Assembly: GCA_020846745.1 (NCBI GenBank)
Contig: JADLDI010000099.1
Coordinates: forward strand, 94,715-158,714
Direction of reading: 5' to 3'
DNA from: Bryobacterales bacterium
GTDB taxonomy: Bacteria; Acidobacteriota; Terriglobia; Bryobacterales; Bryobacteraceae
Length of the DNA stretch: 64,000 bases
In this document: positions 50,334-57,819 of the stretch, piece by piece
Position numbering within the stretch: position 1 is the first letter of the stretch
Layout: each line of letters begins with the position of its first letter
Notes under the pieces: model-generated
Databases searched by the model: none
What the model was told of the DNA's origin: nothing
The model's input: the letters and a program-made list of their open reading frames with translations, nothing else
Program-made: the position numbers and the translations under genes

Positions 50334-51574
50334 TGCAAAGTCACCACGTCGTCTTCCGGGTATTCGAGGGCGAGCATGACGAGCAGATAGTCTTTGAGGT
50401 GGCGGGTGATGAGGAAGTTCTGACGAACATGGCTGCGGCCGTTTTCGCCCATGTGGCGGCGTAGTTCCGCGTCTTCCAGCAGGCGCGCGGCGGCGCGCGC
50501 ACCGCCTTCGGGCGAATGGACGAGGAAGCCGGTGACGCCATCGATTACCTGGACGCGAATGCCGCCGACGGCTCCGCCGATGACGGGAACGCCTTTCCAG
50601 AGAGCTTCGCTGACGGTGAGTCCGAAGCCTTCGCGAATGGATTTCTGAAACACGATGGTGGAGCCGCGGACGAGCGCGTTGATTTCGTAATCGCTGAACG
50701 GGGGCAACAGCAGGACCTTAATGTCGCGGTCGTCCGCGGCGGCTTTTTGCACTTCGGCCAGGACCTCAGCGCCTTCGGGATCGTCGGTTGCGCCGCCGCC
50801 GGCCAGAACAAGCTGGCAGTCGTGACGGCGCTTGACGAGTTGGTAAGACTTGATAACGCCGAGGGGGTCTTTGAGGCGATCGAAGCGGGAGATCTGGGTC
50901 AGCACAGGCCGTTGAGGGTCGATGCCGTACTTCTCCAGGACGGCGGTAATTTCCAAGGCGCCGAGTTCGCGGTTCTTTTCGGCCAGCGGATCGATAGAGG
51001 GAGTGACCATGAACTGCGGGATGGAGAGCTGACGGGCGAACTCGGGCATGCTGAAGATGGAAGCGTCGTAGCGGCGGATCCAGGGTTCGAGGAAATTCCA
51101 GACGCGCGGGTCGGGCGCGGAGACATCGATGTGGCAGCGCCACACCCATTTACGTCCGGCCTGATCGCGCTTGTCGACGAGGCCGGCGGGTTGGGGGTCG
51201 TGAATCCAAATGACATCGTCGCCCAAATCGAGGTGCTGGAGGTTCATGGCGGTAGTGGCGCGGAAGACGTCGAGCATCTGGTCTGTGATCGTTTCCTTGT
51301 TGCCATGGAGGGCGTTGTGGAAGGCCTTGGTGACGGCGAAGAAGGCATTGTCGCCGCGCATGACATCCCAGCGAGCCTGCACGCCAACCTCATTGAGAAG
51401 AGGTACAAGGCGGGTAAGGATTTCCGCGACGCCGCCGCCGACTGGGGTGGAGTTGATGTTCTGCATGCGGCGGCCTTCCACACGGCGGGCGAGGACACGG
51501 ATTTCCTCGATGACTTCCGGACCTACGACATCGCCGTAGTCGGCGAGGCACGGCACGGGCTTAGGCGATTCCAT
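50330..51574 (-). CDS. treT: Trehalose glycosyltransferring synthase (GT4)
   Basis: This 414-residue GT4 enzyme is of the TreT type, which makes trehalose from a nucleotide-glucose and glucose and can run in reverse. Signatures are RRMQNINSTPVGGGVAEILTRLVPLL at the acceptor side, WRCHIDVSAPDPRVWNFL, the GT-B donor-site SRFDRLKDPLGVIKSY and the EX7E-type motif region REGFGLTVSEALWKGVPVIGGAVGGI. It overlaps the upstream DUF5752 gene by 14 bp and treY by 4 bp. Its presence beside treYZ gives the operon two independent routes to trehalose. Confidence 0.92.
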   Translation of the reverse strand: MESPKPVPCLADYGDVVGPEVIEEIRVLARRVEGRRMQNINSTPVGGGVAEILTRLVPLLNEVGVQARWDVMRGDNAFFAVTKAFHNALHGNKETITDQMLDVFRATTAMNLQHLDLGDDVIWIHDPQPAGLVDKRDQAGRKWVWRCHIDVSAPDPRVWNFLEPWIRRYDASIFSMPEFARQLSIPQFMVTPSIDPLAEKNRELGALEITAVLEKYGIDPQRPVLTQISRFDRLKDPLGVIKSYQLVKRRHDCQLVLAGGGATDDPEGAEVLAEVQKAAADDRDIKVLLLPPFSDYEINALVRGSTIVFQKSIREGFGLTVSEALWKGVPVIGGAVGGIRVQVIDGVTGFLVHSPEGGARAAARLLEDAELRRHMGENGRSHVRQNFLITRHLKDYLLVMLALEYPEDDVVTLQ

Positions 51575-52220
51575 AGCGGTGCCCTATTTCGGCGATCTCG
51601 TCGCGCAGTTCCTGGAGCGTGAGGCTGTAGGGATCGAGCCGGTCGATGGCGGCGGCCAGATCATCGCGCCCGTGAGCTTCCATCCACGCGGAGAAATCGT
51701 TGATTTGGCGGCCGAGGCGGAGGCGCGCTTCGAGGAAATGGAAGTAGAGCGAAGCAGGCGTCAGGTTGGGGATGGTGCGAAAGAACTGTTCGGGATCGTG
51801 CGCTTCGAGACCGAGAGGCATGGGGAAGCTGCGCGATTTGGCGAAGTAGAATTCGTCGCCGGGAGGGCAGCGGCGGTCGGTCCAGCCGGGGGCCTGCATG
51901 TGCTGGTCGATGACCGCGATGATGTCTTCGCGGAGGCCGCGGATGGTGGTGTATCGCAAGAGGTCGATGGCGGCGAGGCGTTCGCCCAGGGCTTCTTCCC
52001 GCAAGGCTTCGTCCACCCAGTTAGCAAAGTCGTTATAGACGACGGGTTTCTCGAAGTGATGGGCGAGAAACAGGTGGTGGGTGTGGTAGAAGATACAGGC
52101 GCCCGGCACGTCGTGAAGTAACCGATGTAGCTCCGTGAGGTTGGAGGCCCGGAGACCGAGCAACTGGATCAAGCGATGTTCAGTATAGAAGCGAAACGGC
52201 TCCGTTCCCGCCAACGGCAT
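51561..52220 (-). CDS. DUF5752-family protein, first gene of the trehalose operon
   Basis: This 219-residue cytoplasmic protein is mostly helical. It contains FYHTHHLFLAHHFEKPVVYNDFANWVDEALREEALGERLAAIDLL near the start, a histidine-rich stretch that could bind metal, and APGWTDRRCPPGDEFYFAKSRSFPMP, then LTPASLYFHFLEARLRLGRQINDFSAWM. I recognise it as the DUF5752 family, often encoded beside treT; its function is unknown. Its 14-bp overlap with treT argues for a partner role, such as regulation of, or complex formation with, the glycosyltransferase. Confidence 0.7.
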   Translation of the reverse strand: MPLAGTEPFRFYTEHRLIQLLGLRASNLTELHRLLHDVPGACIFYHTHHLFLAHHFEKPVVYNDFANWVDEALREEALGERLAAIDLLRYTTIRGLREDIIAVIDQHMQAPGWTDRRCPPGDEFYFAKSRSFPMPLGLEAHDPEQFFRTIPNLTPASLYFHFLEARLRLGRQINDFSAWMEAHGRDDLAAAIDRLDPYSLTLQELRDEIAEIGHRYGIA

Positions 52221-52301
52221 CCCTCCTGGTCACCAGTGTACGGAGCGCGGAGGCGTAGAGGATACCTGCGGCGGGCGGGGTGCGTATTGAACCGCACGAA
52301 C

Positions 52302-54296
52302 TCACTCGGTGGGCAGTTGGGCGCCGCCTCGGAGTTGCAGAAGGTGTTGGCCGCGAGGGAGCGTCAGGATGGTGGATGTGCTGGGAAGGGGTTGACCGTC
52401 GAGAGCGGCGGCGACTGGCCGGTCGAGGAGGAAGTAGGCGCGGGAAGTGGAATTGTAGGCGATTTCGAAGCCTTGCGGGATAGAGGAGACGGAGCGGATT
52501 TGGGCGGAGGTGTCGAGGATGGTTAGCGGCAGGGACTCGTCGGATTTCTCAACCGCATAAGCGCCTTTCGGGAGCCACAGATGATGGGGGTCCTGAAAGG
52601 GCCACAGTTGGCCGTTCACCTTGGCGGCGCCTTGCCATGGGATGCCGAGGCCGTGAGGGGAATCGACGACGAGCTTAGGTCCGATTTGTTCGTAGCGGGC
52701 GGGGACGGCGGCGGCGGCGGGCAGAAGGGGGAGGTCGGGCGGGAGGAGCGAGCTTTCGAAATAGAGAGCGACGCGGGCGAAGGCTTTGGAGGCGAGGTGG
52801 ACGAGTTGGAACAGCTCCGAGCCGGTTTGCTGTTTGGTGGGGTAGACGTCCTGGTAACGGTCGACGATGTTGATGTCGATGGCGAGGCGCTGGGGCTTCT
52901 TGGTGAGGGGTTCGTACTTGGCGGCGAGTTCGGTGTAGCGCTCGGGGCCGAGGTGCCAGATGGTGGCGGGATCTTCGATGAGGAAGGTGATGTCGTGTTG
53001 GTCGAGGATGGGCAGGAGGCGCGCGGCATCGGCGCCGATGAGGTCGCGCATGCGGGGGTCGTAACGGTCGTCGACATGGGTGAGGACAAGGTCGAGGTTG
53101 GGTTTCGTGGACCGGATGGATTCGAGTTCGGCGATCCACTCGGTTTGCATGCGTGCGGCGAGGGAGGCGCGCCAATCCAGGAAGAGGCGTAAAGCTTGGG
53201 GATCGCGGGTGTGGTGGCGTGGGGAGGCGAGGTCGAAGAGGTCGTGTGGATCGAAGTTGGCGGCGGCTTGGAAGGCGGCGCGGACGTCGTCGTTCATGGG
53301 GGTGAAGCGGGCGGCGTTGAGGTGGCCTTCGAGGGATTCGAAGTAGAGTTCGGCGAGGTTGACGCCGTCCCAATCGAAGCGGGTGATGAGGCGGCGGAGA
53401 CCTTTGGAAACCGCATCGCGACAGGCCGGGTTCTGGAGGTTCATGAGACGGCGCCAGTCGAGGTGGGCGTCCTGGAGGATGGCCGTCTTTTCGCGCCACT
53501 CAGGGTGCTGCTGCCAGAAGGCTTCGCTGACGTGGGGCAGTTCGATCCAGGCGTACGTGAGGATGGCGCGGCGGTGGCAGGCTTCGATGAGACGGTCGAG
53601 CCAGGCGTCGCGCGCGGGGTCGGCGTCGTAGTAGTGCCAGGCGGCGATGTGCAGGGCGGCAATGCCGGAGCGGCGCCAGCGGGCGGCGAGATAGTCGGGG
53701 TCGGCGCGTAGGCGGTAGGAGGAGTCGAAGAAGGTCCAAAGATGGCGGGATTGCAAGGGGGAGCGAATGCCGAGTTGGGTGAGGATTTGGGGCAGGTACG
53801 GGTAACGCTCATAGCCTTTGTCGCCGGGTGGGGTGGCGAGCCAGATGACAGTGCCGGGAGTGAGCGGCATGGCGGCAATGAGAGGGGCGGAGGTCCAGCG
53901 CTCGCGGGCCAGGACCCTGGCGATGGCGGGGAGTTGGAACGGAGGCTGGTCGACGGGCTTTTCCCAGATGATGGGGAGTTTTGGGTTCGTTTCGTCAACA
54001 AGGCTGCGGATGGGTTGAGGCGGGGCGTCGGCGGGTTGGATGCCGAGGGAGCGTGCAGCGGGAGAGTCGCCGGCGAGGATGACGGTGTGTCCGGCGGCGG
54101 CGAGGTGGGTGGCGGCGTCTCTGGTTTCGGCGGCCTGTCCGGTGAGGACGACGAGCGGCGCTTGGGGGTTGGGGAGGAACCCGGCGGATTCGAGGATGCG
54201 TGGCCAGCTACCGGGTTGGTCGCCGGCGATGCGGTAGTAGGGCGCCGCGGCCTGGAGGACGAAGGCCAGCAGGAAAAGGCTAATGGCTGAATGCAT
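52302..54296 (-). CDS. Exported glycoside-hydrolase-like TIM-barrel protein, exopolysaccharide-associated
   Basis: This 664-residue protein has a signal peptide (SAISLFLLAFVLQAAA). An N-terminal part (about 20-190) resembles a Rossmann-like domain (LVVLTGQAAETRDAATHLAAAGHTVILAGDSPAARSLG). It is followed by a putative glycosidase barrel (RRSGIAALHIAAWHYYDADP, CHRRAILTYAWIELPHVSEAFWQQHPEW, RFDWDGVNLAELYFESLEGH, IHSTKP-type region, HDITFLIEDPATIWHLG), reminiscent of the GHL/PgaB-like and PelA-like hydrolases of biofilm systems. Its start overlaps the stop of the TPR/beta-barrel gene by 17 bp, which supports a shared secretion role. No deacetylase motif is seen, and the polymer is unknown. Confidence 0.55.
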   Translation of the reverse strand: MHSAISLFLLAFVLQAAAPYYRIAGDQPGSWPRILESAGFLPNPQAPLVVLTGQAAETRDAATHLAAAGHTVILAGDSPAARSLGIQPADAPPQPIRSLVDETNPKLPIIWEKPVDQPPFQLPAIARVLARERWTSAPLIAAMPLTPGTVIWLATPPGDKGYERYPYLPQILTQLGIRSPLQSRHLWTFFDSSYRLRADPDYLAARWRRSGIAALHIAAWHYYDADPARDAWLDRLIEACHRRAILTYAWIELPHVSEAFWQQHPEWREKTAILQDAHLDWRRLMNLQNPACRDAVSKGLRRLITRFDWDGVNLAELYFESLEGHLNAARFTPMNDDVRAAFQAAANFDPHDLFDLASPRHHTRDPQALRLFLDWRASLAARMQTEWIAELESIRSTKPNLDLVLTHVDDRYDPRMRDLIGADAARLLPILDQHDITFLIEDPATIWHLGPERYTELAAKYEPLTKKPQRLAIDINIVDRYQDVYPTKQQTGSELFQLVHLASKAFARVALYFESSLLPPDLPLLPAAAAVPARYEQIGPKLVVDSPHGLGIPWQGAAKVNGQLWPFQDPHHLWLPKGAYAVEKSDESLPLTILDTSAQIRSVSSIPQGFEIAYNSTSRAYFLLDRPVAAALDGQPLPSTSTILTLPRGQHLLQLRGGAQLPTE

Positions 54297-56238
54297 ACCA
54301 GAAGCCTGCGCGGATGTCGTTGAAGCGGAGCGGGTTAGGGTTGCCGTTGCGGATGAGGTACTGGCCGCGGACTACGTCGACGGAGAAAGCCAAAGCGGGC
54401 GGGAGGAAGGGGGCGCGGAAGCGGAAGCCGGGTCCGGTTTCGGCGAAGTTGGCCCAGTACTGGCGCTTGGGATCGGCGGTTAGGTTGGCGTTCCAGTAGA
54501 ACTGGATGTTGCGGATGGTGTACCCGATGCGGTTTTGGGAGTAGAAGATGAGGGAGTTGTTGAAGCGCGAGACGAAGACGCCATCCTCATGATTTTCAAA
54601 GAAGATACCGGCGGACTTGGCGCCGAGCAGGCGGCCGAAACCGCGGCTGTAGGAGACGCCGCCGCGATAGTCGGGCCGGCGCTGGTCCTGTGAGTTGGCG
54701 CGGGTGAGATAGCTCATGGCATATCCCGCTTCCGCCCAGGCCATCAGGCCTTTGTGGACGGGGGTCGCGAGGCCGACACCGGGGATGACGGCGGATTCGG
54801 AGAGGTACTGCGGGTAGACCTCGCCAGGGCGGTTGATCGCGCCGCGCATGTTGCCGATCAGGCGGAGGGAGGCGTAGGGCTTGAGGAAGCGCAGGCCGGG
54901 GATGCGGATTTCGGTTTTGAATTGGCCGTAGGCGAAGGTGTCTTTCCAGCGGGAGGAGTAGAAGGGGAGCATCCAGGCGGAGGTGCGGACGGTGTCGAAT
55001 TGAGGGCGGAGGTTGTCGTAGGCGCGCTGCGCTTCGGCGGCGACGTTGGCATCGGAGGAGAGGCGGGCACGGTCGAAGTAGCGGATGGCTTCGCGGTCGT
55101 TGTGGAGCTGATTGAGGGTCCAGCCGAGGCGGAGGAGGATTTGGGGGTCGTTGGGATTGGCTTCGTTTAGTTGGGAGTAGTACTTGAGGGCGTCGTTCAT
55201 GAAGCCGTTTTCATAGGATTTGTCGGCGAGGGTGCGGAGTTCGGAGGTGGCGGGGGGCGGCGGGACCGGTTTTGCGGCGGGACGTGGAGGTGGAGGCGGT
55301 GGGGCGGTGGCTTTCGGGGCGGCGATGGGGGCAGCGGCGGCGGAAGGATCGGGTGGGGAGACGGGCTGTCCTTTTAATAAGGCGAGCTGGTTCTGGGCGG
55401 CACGGTCCTTTGGGGCGTGCTGGAGGAGGGTTTCGAACTCGCGCTGGGCTTTGGCGGGCTGGTTCATGGCGAGGTGGAGGTAGGCGAGTTCGCGGCGCAG
55501 TTCGAGATTGGTGGGGTCGAGGGCGAGGGCCTGTTCGAACTCGTAGACGTAGGGGTAGCGGTTGGGGAGGAGACCTTTGGCCTGTTCGATGGCGCGAGGG
55601 TTGCCGGAGCGGGCGGCGGCGAGAAGAGGTGGCAGGGCCGAATTGGGTTCGTTTCGCAAAAAGTGGACCTTGGCCAAGGAGACGAGCAGGTGGCGCTCGG
55701 CGGGACGCAGGCGCCAGGCGGCGAGGTAATGGTCGGCGGCGAGGGGGAGTTCGTTTCGCAATTCGGCCAGGCGGGCGAGTTCCTCATGGGCGGAGAAGTT
55801 GGCGGGTTCGTTTCGCAAAACGTTGAGCCAGCGGGAGATCCCTTCGGCGAGCGGCTTGTCGATGTTGTCGAAGGCGCCCTGAGCAGTGGCGTTGCCGGAC
55901 TGGCGGAGACGGTCGAAGGTGAGTCGGGCTTGGCGAGTCTGGCCGGTTTCGTGGGCGAGGAAGGCGAACTCCAGGGCAGAGGTCTGATCTTTGGGGTCCA
56001 GGTTCATGGCACGCTCAAAGGAGTCGCGGGCGGCCGTTGTATCCCCTACTTTGAGGAGGGTATAGGCGAGGTTCTTGTAGATGTCGGGCCGGTCGGGCGC
56101 GAGTTGGGCGGCGGATTTGAAGTGGGAGACGGCAGCGTCGTAATCCTTAGCAGCGAGGGCGGCATAGGCCTTCTCCAGGACGGGGTAAGCCGGATCGGGC
56201 GCAAAGAGGGCGGCCGAGAGGAGGAGAGCTATGAACAT
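54280..56238 (-). CDS. TPR protein with C-terminal outer-membrane beta-barrel (PgaA/PelB/BcsC-like)
   Basis: This 652-residue protein has a signal peptide (FIALLLSAALFA) and at least six TPR units (LEKAYAALAAKDYDAAVSHFKSAAQLAPDRPDIYKNLAYTLLK and further repeats up to about 290). A proline/alanine linker (about 300-340) and another TPR pair follow. The last 220 residues are an amphipathic beta-barrel (GQFKTEIRIPGLRFLKPYASLRLIGNMRGA to RFNDIRAGFWYAF). This is the layout of exopolysaccharide export porins. Three copies of dispersed motif R1 lie inside the TPR part, read as L-R-N-E, so they add residues to the helical repeats. Confidence 0.65.
   Translation of the reverse strand: MFIALLLSAALFAPDPAYPVLEKAYAALAAKDYDAAVSHFKSAAQLAPDRPDIYKNLAYTLLKVGDTTAARDSFERAMNLDPKDQTSALEFAFLAHETGQTRQARLTFDRLRQSGNATAQGAFDNIDKPLAEGISRWLNVLRNEPANFSAHEELARLAELRNELPLAADHYLAAWRLRPAERHLLVSLAKVHFLRNEPNSALPPLLAAARSGNPRAIEQAKGLLPNRYPYVYEFEQALALDPTNLELRRELAYLHLAMNQPAKAQREFETLLQHAPKDRAAQNQLALLKGQPVSPPDPSAAAAPIAAPKATAPPPPPPRPAAKPVPPPPATSELRTLADKSYENGFMNDALKYYSQLNEANPNDPQILLRLGWTLNQLHNDREAIRYFDRARLSSDANVAAEAQRAYDNLRPQFDTVRTSAWMLPFYSSRWKDTFAYGQFKTEIRIPGLRFLKPYASLRLIGNMRGAINRPGEVYPQYLSESAVIPGVGLATPVHKGLMAWAEAGYAMSYLTRANSQDQRRPDYRGGVSYSRGFGRLLGAKSAGIFFENHEDGVFVSRFNNSLIFYSQNRIGYTIRNIQFYWNANLTADPKRQYWANFAETGPGFRFRAPFLPPALAFSVDVVRGQYLIRNGNPNPLRFNDIRAGFWYAFSH
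55645..55662 (-). repeat. Dispersed motif R1, copy C
   Basis: TTTTTGCGAAACGAACCC on the minus strand, read in the TPR gene as F-L-R-N-E-P. Confidence 0.8.
55745..55761 (-). repeat. Dispersed motif R1, copy D
   Basis: TTGCGAAACGAACTCCC on the minus strand, read in the TPR gene as E-L-R-N-E-L; 17 bp identical to copies A and B. Confidence 0.8.
55804..55820 (-). repeat. Dispersed motif R1, copy E
   Basis: TTTTGCGAAACGAACCC on the minus strand, read in the TPR gene as V-L-R-N-E-P. Confidence 0.8.
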
Positions 56239-56386
56239 ATGGCTAGTTAGGTAGTGGGGGTGAGGGGGGAAAGTTCGCAGGCGGGGTTGGAGGGGGCGGC
56301 GTCCGGGCGGCGTCTCCCATCAGAGCGAAGGACGTTTTGCTTATCGACCAGCACGGAGACCAGAGCCAATGGGCGAAGCCACAGGC

Positions 56387-56680
56387 TTACGTCTGATGGA
56401 TCGCCTTCACGGCCAGCCGCGGTTCGTACGCGATGATTTTCAACAGCGCAGCCGCCGGTCCGGTTGGGCGGCGCCGGTCCTGCTCCCAGTTCTGAAGGGT
56501 TTTGACGCTGACGCCAATCAGGTGCGCGAACTCAGACTGCGAGAGGCTGGTTCGTTCGCGAATCGCCCGTATCCCTGAGGAACCGACTTCGAACCGGCGC
56601 GAAGCCTTCCTCTGACCACGCAGTATCGCTCCGCCTTCGCGTACGCTTTCCAACAGTTCGTCAAACATTTTCGGTTTCAT
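56387..56680 (-). CDS. HigA/NadS-type XRE antitoxin
   Basis: This 97-residue protein has a helix-turn-helix of the Cro/C1 type: IRAIRERTSLSQSEFAHLIGVSVKTLQNWEQDRRRPTGPAAALLKII, preceded by a linker (VREGGAILRGQRKASRRFEVGS) typical of NadS/HigA antitoxins. It would neutralise the toxin encoded just upstream and repress the operon. It overlaps the toxin gene by 20 bp, and the order is toxin first, as in HigBA. An imperfect in-frame copy-like stretch TTCGTTCGCGAAT lies inside the gene but does not match motif R1 well. Confidence 0.88.
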   Translation of the reverse strand: MKPKMFDELLESVREGGAILRGQRKASRRFEVGSSGIRAIRERTSLSQSEFAHLIGVSVKTLQNWEQDRRRPTGPAAALLKIIAYEPRLAVKAIHQT

Positions 56681-56948
56681 CCCTGAACTCCTCCTTAACT
56701 AGTTTGGCGAGCTGCGCCACCTGCTTCGGGGTCAGATCGGCCGAGACGTTCTTCGGGTATGCATAGAGCAGCAGAATCACATCTTTTCGGACCGCCCAGT
56801 AATAAATGACGCGGGCGCCACCGCGCTTGCCACGCGACCCAACCGCCGTGCGAATTTTGCGTATTCCGCCGCCACCCTTGATGAGAGCTCCGAGACCCGG
56901 ATTCGCTGCCAGCCGGGACTGGAGCGCGCCGTAATCTTCATCACTCAA
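56661..56948 (-). CDS. RelE/HigB-like toxin
   Basis: This 95-residue protein has the RelE/HigB fold. The pattern LAANPGLGALIKGGGGIRKIRTAVGSRGKRGGARVIYYWAVRKDVILLLYAYPKNVSADLTPKQVAQLAKLVKEEF matches the family of ribosome-dependent mRNA interferases, with basic residues (KIR, GKRGG, RVIYY) at the active face. It starts at a TTG at 56948; upstream of it only a CTG precedes an in-frame stop at 56988-56990, so TTG is likely. There is no clear ribosome-binding site, suggesting low translation. It is divergent from the HEAT-like gene with about 8 bp between starts. Confidence 0.85.
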   Translation of the reverse strand: MSDEDYGALQSRLAANPGLGALIKGGGGIRKIRTAVGSRGKRGGARVIYYWAVRKDVILLLYAYPKNVSADLTPKQVAQLAKLVKEEFRDETENV

Positions 56949-56956
56949 CAGGGGCC

Positions 56957-57445
56957 GTGATCTGCCTCGTAAAGGTGGAAGTCTCGATCAGCTCCATTTG
57001 CTTCAATTGTCCGCCATTGGCGGATAGCGGGTCAAGGCTGCCCCTTGATTCGACGCTGGAGCGGGCCCTCAGCGGCGACAAGCGCGAATGCCGTGAGGCG
57101 GTGCGCCTTTTAGGGGTGATGCGGCAGTCCGGACGCGTCGAAGCCGGCATCTATCTGATGGGTCTGCTGGCGGCCGCTCCGGATGATTGGGAATGGCGCA
57201 CTGCGATCGTAGAAGCGCTCCATGGCTTCGATATCGACGGATGCGCTCGCCTGCTGTTTTGCGAGTTGCGCGAAGTGAAAAGCTCTAACACGACGCGGCG
57301 TTATCGCGATGCAGTGCTGAAGACGCTGGCAACGCTTCCGGCCGAATCGACGCGTGCGGGCTTCATCGCGATGTTGGAGGACCCAACCTGTTCGCCGCGT
57401 ATGCGCGAGAAAGTCTGTTGCATCGTGGACGGCAACGACCTTTGA
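56957..57445 (+). CDS. Small HEAT-repeat-like protein of unknown function
   Basis: This 162-residue protein reads from a GTG at 56957; the true start could be further in. It is predicted helical, with units such as CREAVRLLGVMRQSGRVEAGIYLMGLLAAAPDDWEWRTAIVEALHGFDIDG and RYRDAVLKTLATLPAESTRAGFIAMLEDPTCSPRMREKVCCIVDG that resemble HEAT or armadillo-like repeats. No catalytic motif is seen. Its start is almost back to back with the toxin start, an odd closeness for divergent genes. The R2 repeat begins on its stop codon. Confidence 0.5.
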   Translation: MICLVKVEVSISSICFNCPPLADSGSRLPLDSTLERALSGDKRECREAVRLLGVMRQSGRVEAGIYLMGLLAAAPDDWEWRTAIVEALHGFDIDGCARLLFCELREVKSSNTTRRYRDAVLKTLATLPAESTRAGFIAMLEDPTCSPRMREKVCCIVDGNDL

Positions 57446-57463
57446 ATAGGATGTGACTTGGAT
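57442..57463 (+). repeat. Dispersed intergenic motif R2, copy 2
   Basis: The core reads TTGAATAGGATGTGACTTGG, one change from copy 1. It overlaps the last codon and stop of the HEAT-like gene. Confidence 0.8.
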
Positions 57464-57527
57464 TTTGTAGGCGGACGCGGCGGCGCACGGTCCGTTTTGG
57501 AGAGCTTCGCGTGGGCCGTCGCTTACG

Positions 57528-57571
57528 AACACCGCTTCCTTACGGTCGCGGCTCGGTTACATGCTGCTTGT
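57528..57571. repeat. Dispersed element R3, core copy 2
   Basis: Aligned with 37292-37335, the two agree at most positions: both contain ACACCGCT, then CGGTCGCGGCTCGGTTA and CTGCTTGT. The outer inverted arms seen at 37273 are not conserved here. Confidence 0.75.
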
Positions 57572-57593
57572 TTGCAATTGTTTGGCGGAGGCG

Positions 57594-57611
57594 GAATTAG
57601 GGGGTGACTCG
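57594..57611 (+). repeat. Dispersed intergenic motif R2, copy 3 (partial)
   Basis: GAATTAGGGGGTGACTCG, a shortened variant of the R2 motif, 23 bp after the R3 core. Confidence 0.6.
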
Positions 57612-57703
57612 CAATGGCGAACATCCGCCGCTTGGCAGAGCGGCGGCTCGGGTCGGGGTCGCTGGGGGTTCGGGGGAGGTAGTGCCGGCTTCGGTAGTGT
57701 TGA

Positions 57704-57725
57704 CCACGAGCGCACGCGCTCGTGG
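57704..57725. repeat. Perfect hairpin, 9-bp stem and 4-nt loop
   Basis: CCACGAGCG, loop CACG, CGCTCGTGG. There is no T-run on either side, so intrinsic termination is not supported. Confidence 0.8.
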
Positions 57726-57819
57726 CTCGGTCAGCGGGTGTGGCGCTGTGCCTGAACGGCTTCGGGTTTGAGAAGAAACGGGACCCAGGGCTTATACACA
57801 GGGAGCACGGTTTGCTGGG

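Larger units (their letters stand above)
57446..57819. other. Intergenic region packed with dispersed repeats and a strong hairpin
   Basis: No gene is recognised in these 374 bp. It contains R2 copies at 57442 and 57594, an R3 core at 57528-57571, a short 8-bp stem CCGCCGCT/AGCGGCGG near 57625-57645 and a 9-bp perfect stem at 57704-57725. The ald gene is convergent to this side. Confidence 0.6.

Noticed and set aside
50516..51622. 368-codon plus-strand frame opposite treT
   Set aside because: A mirror of the treT codon pattern, with no start signal and no recognisable protein.
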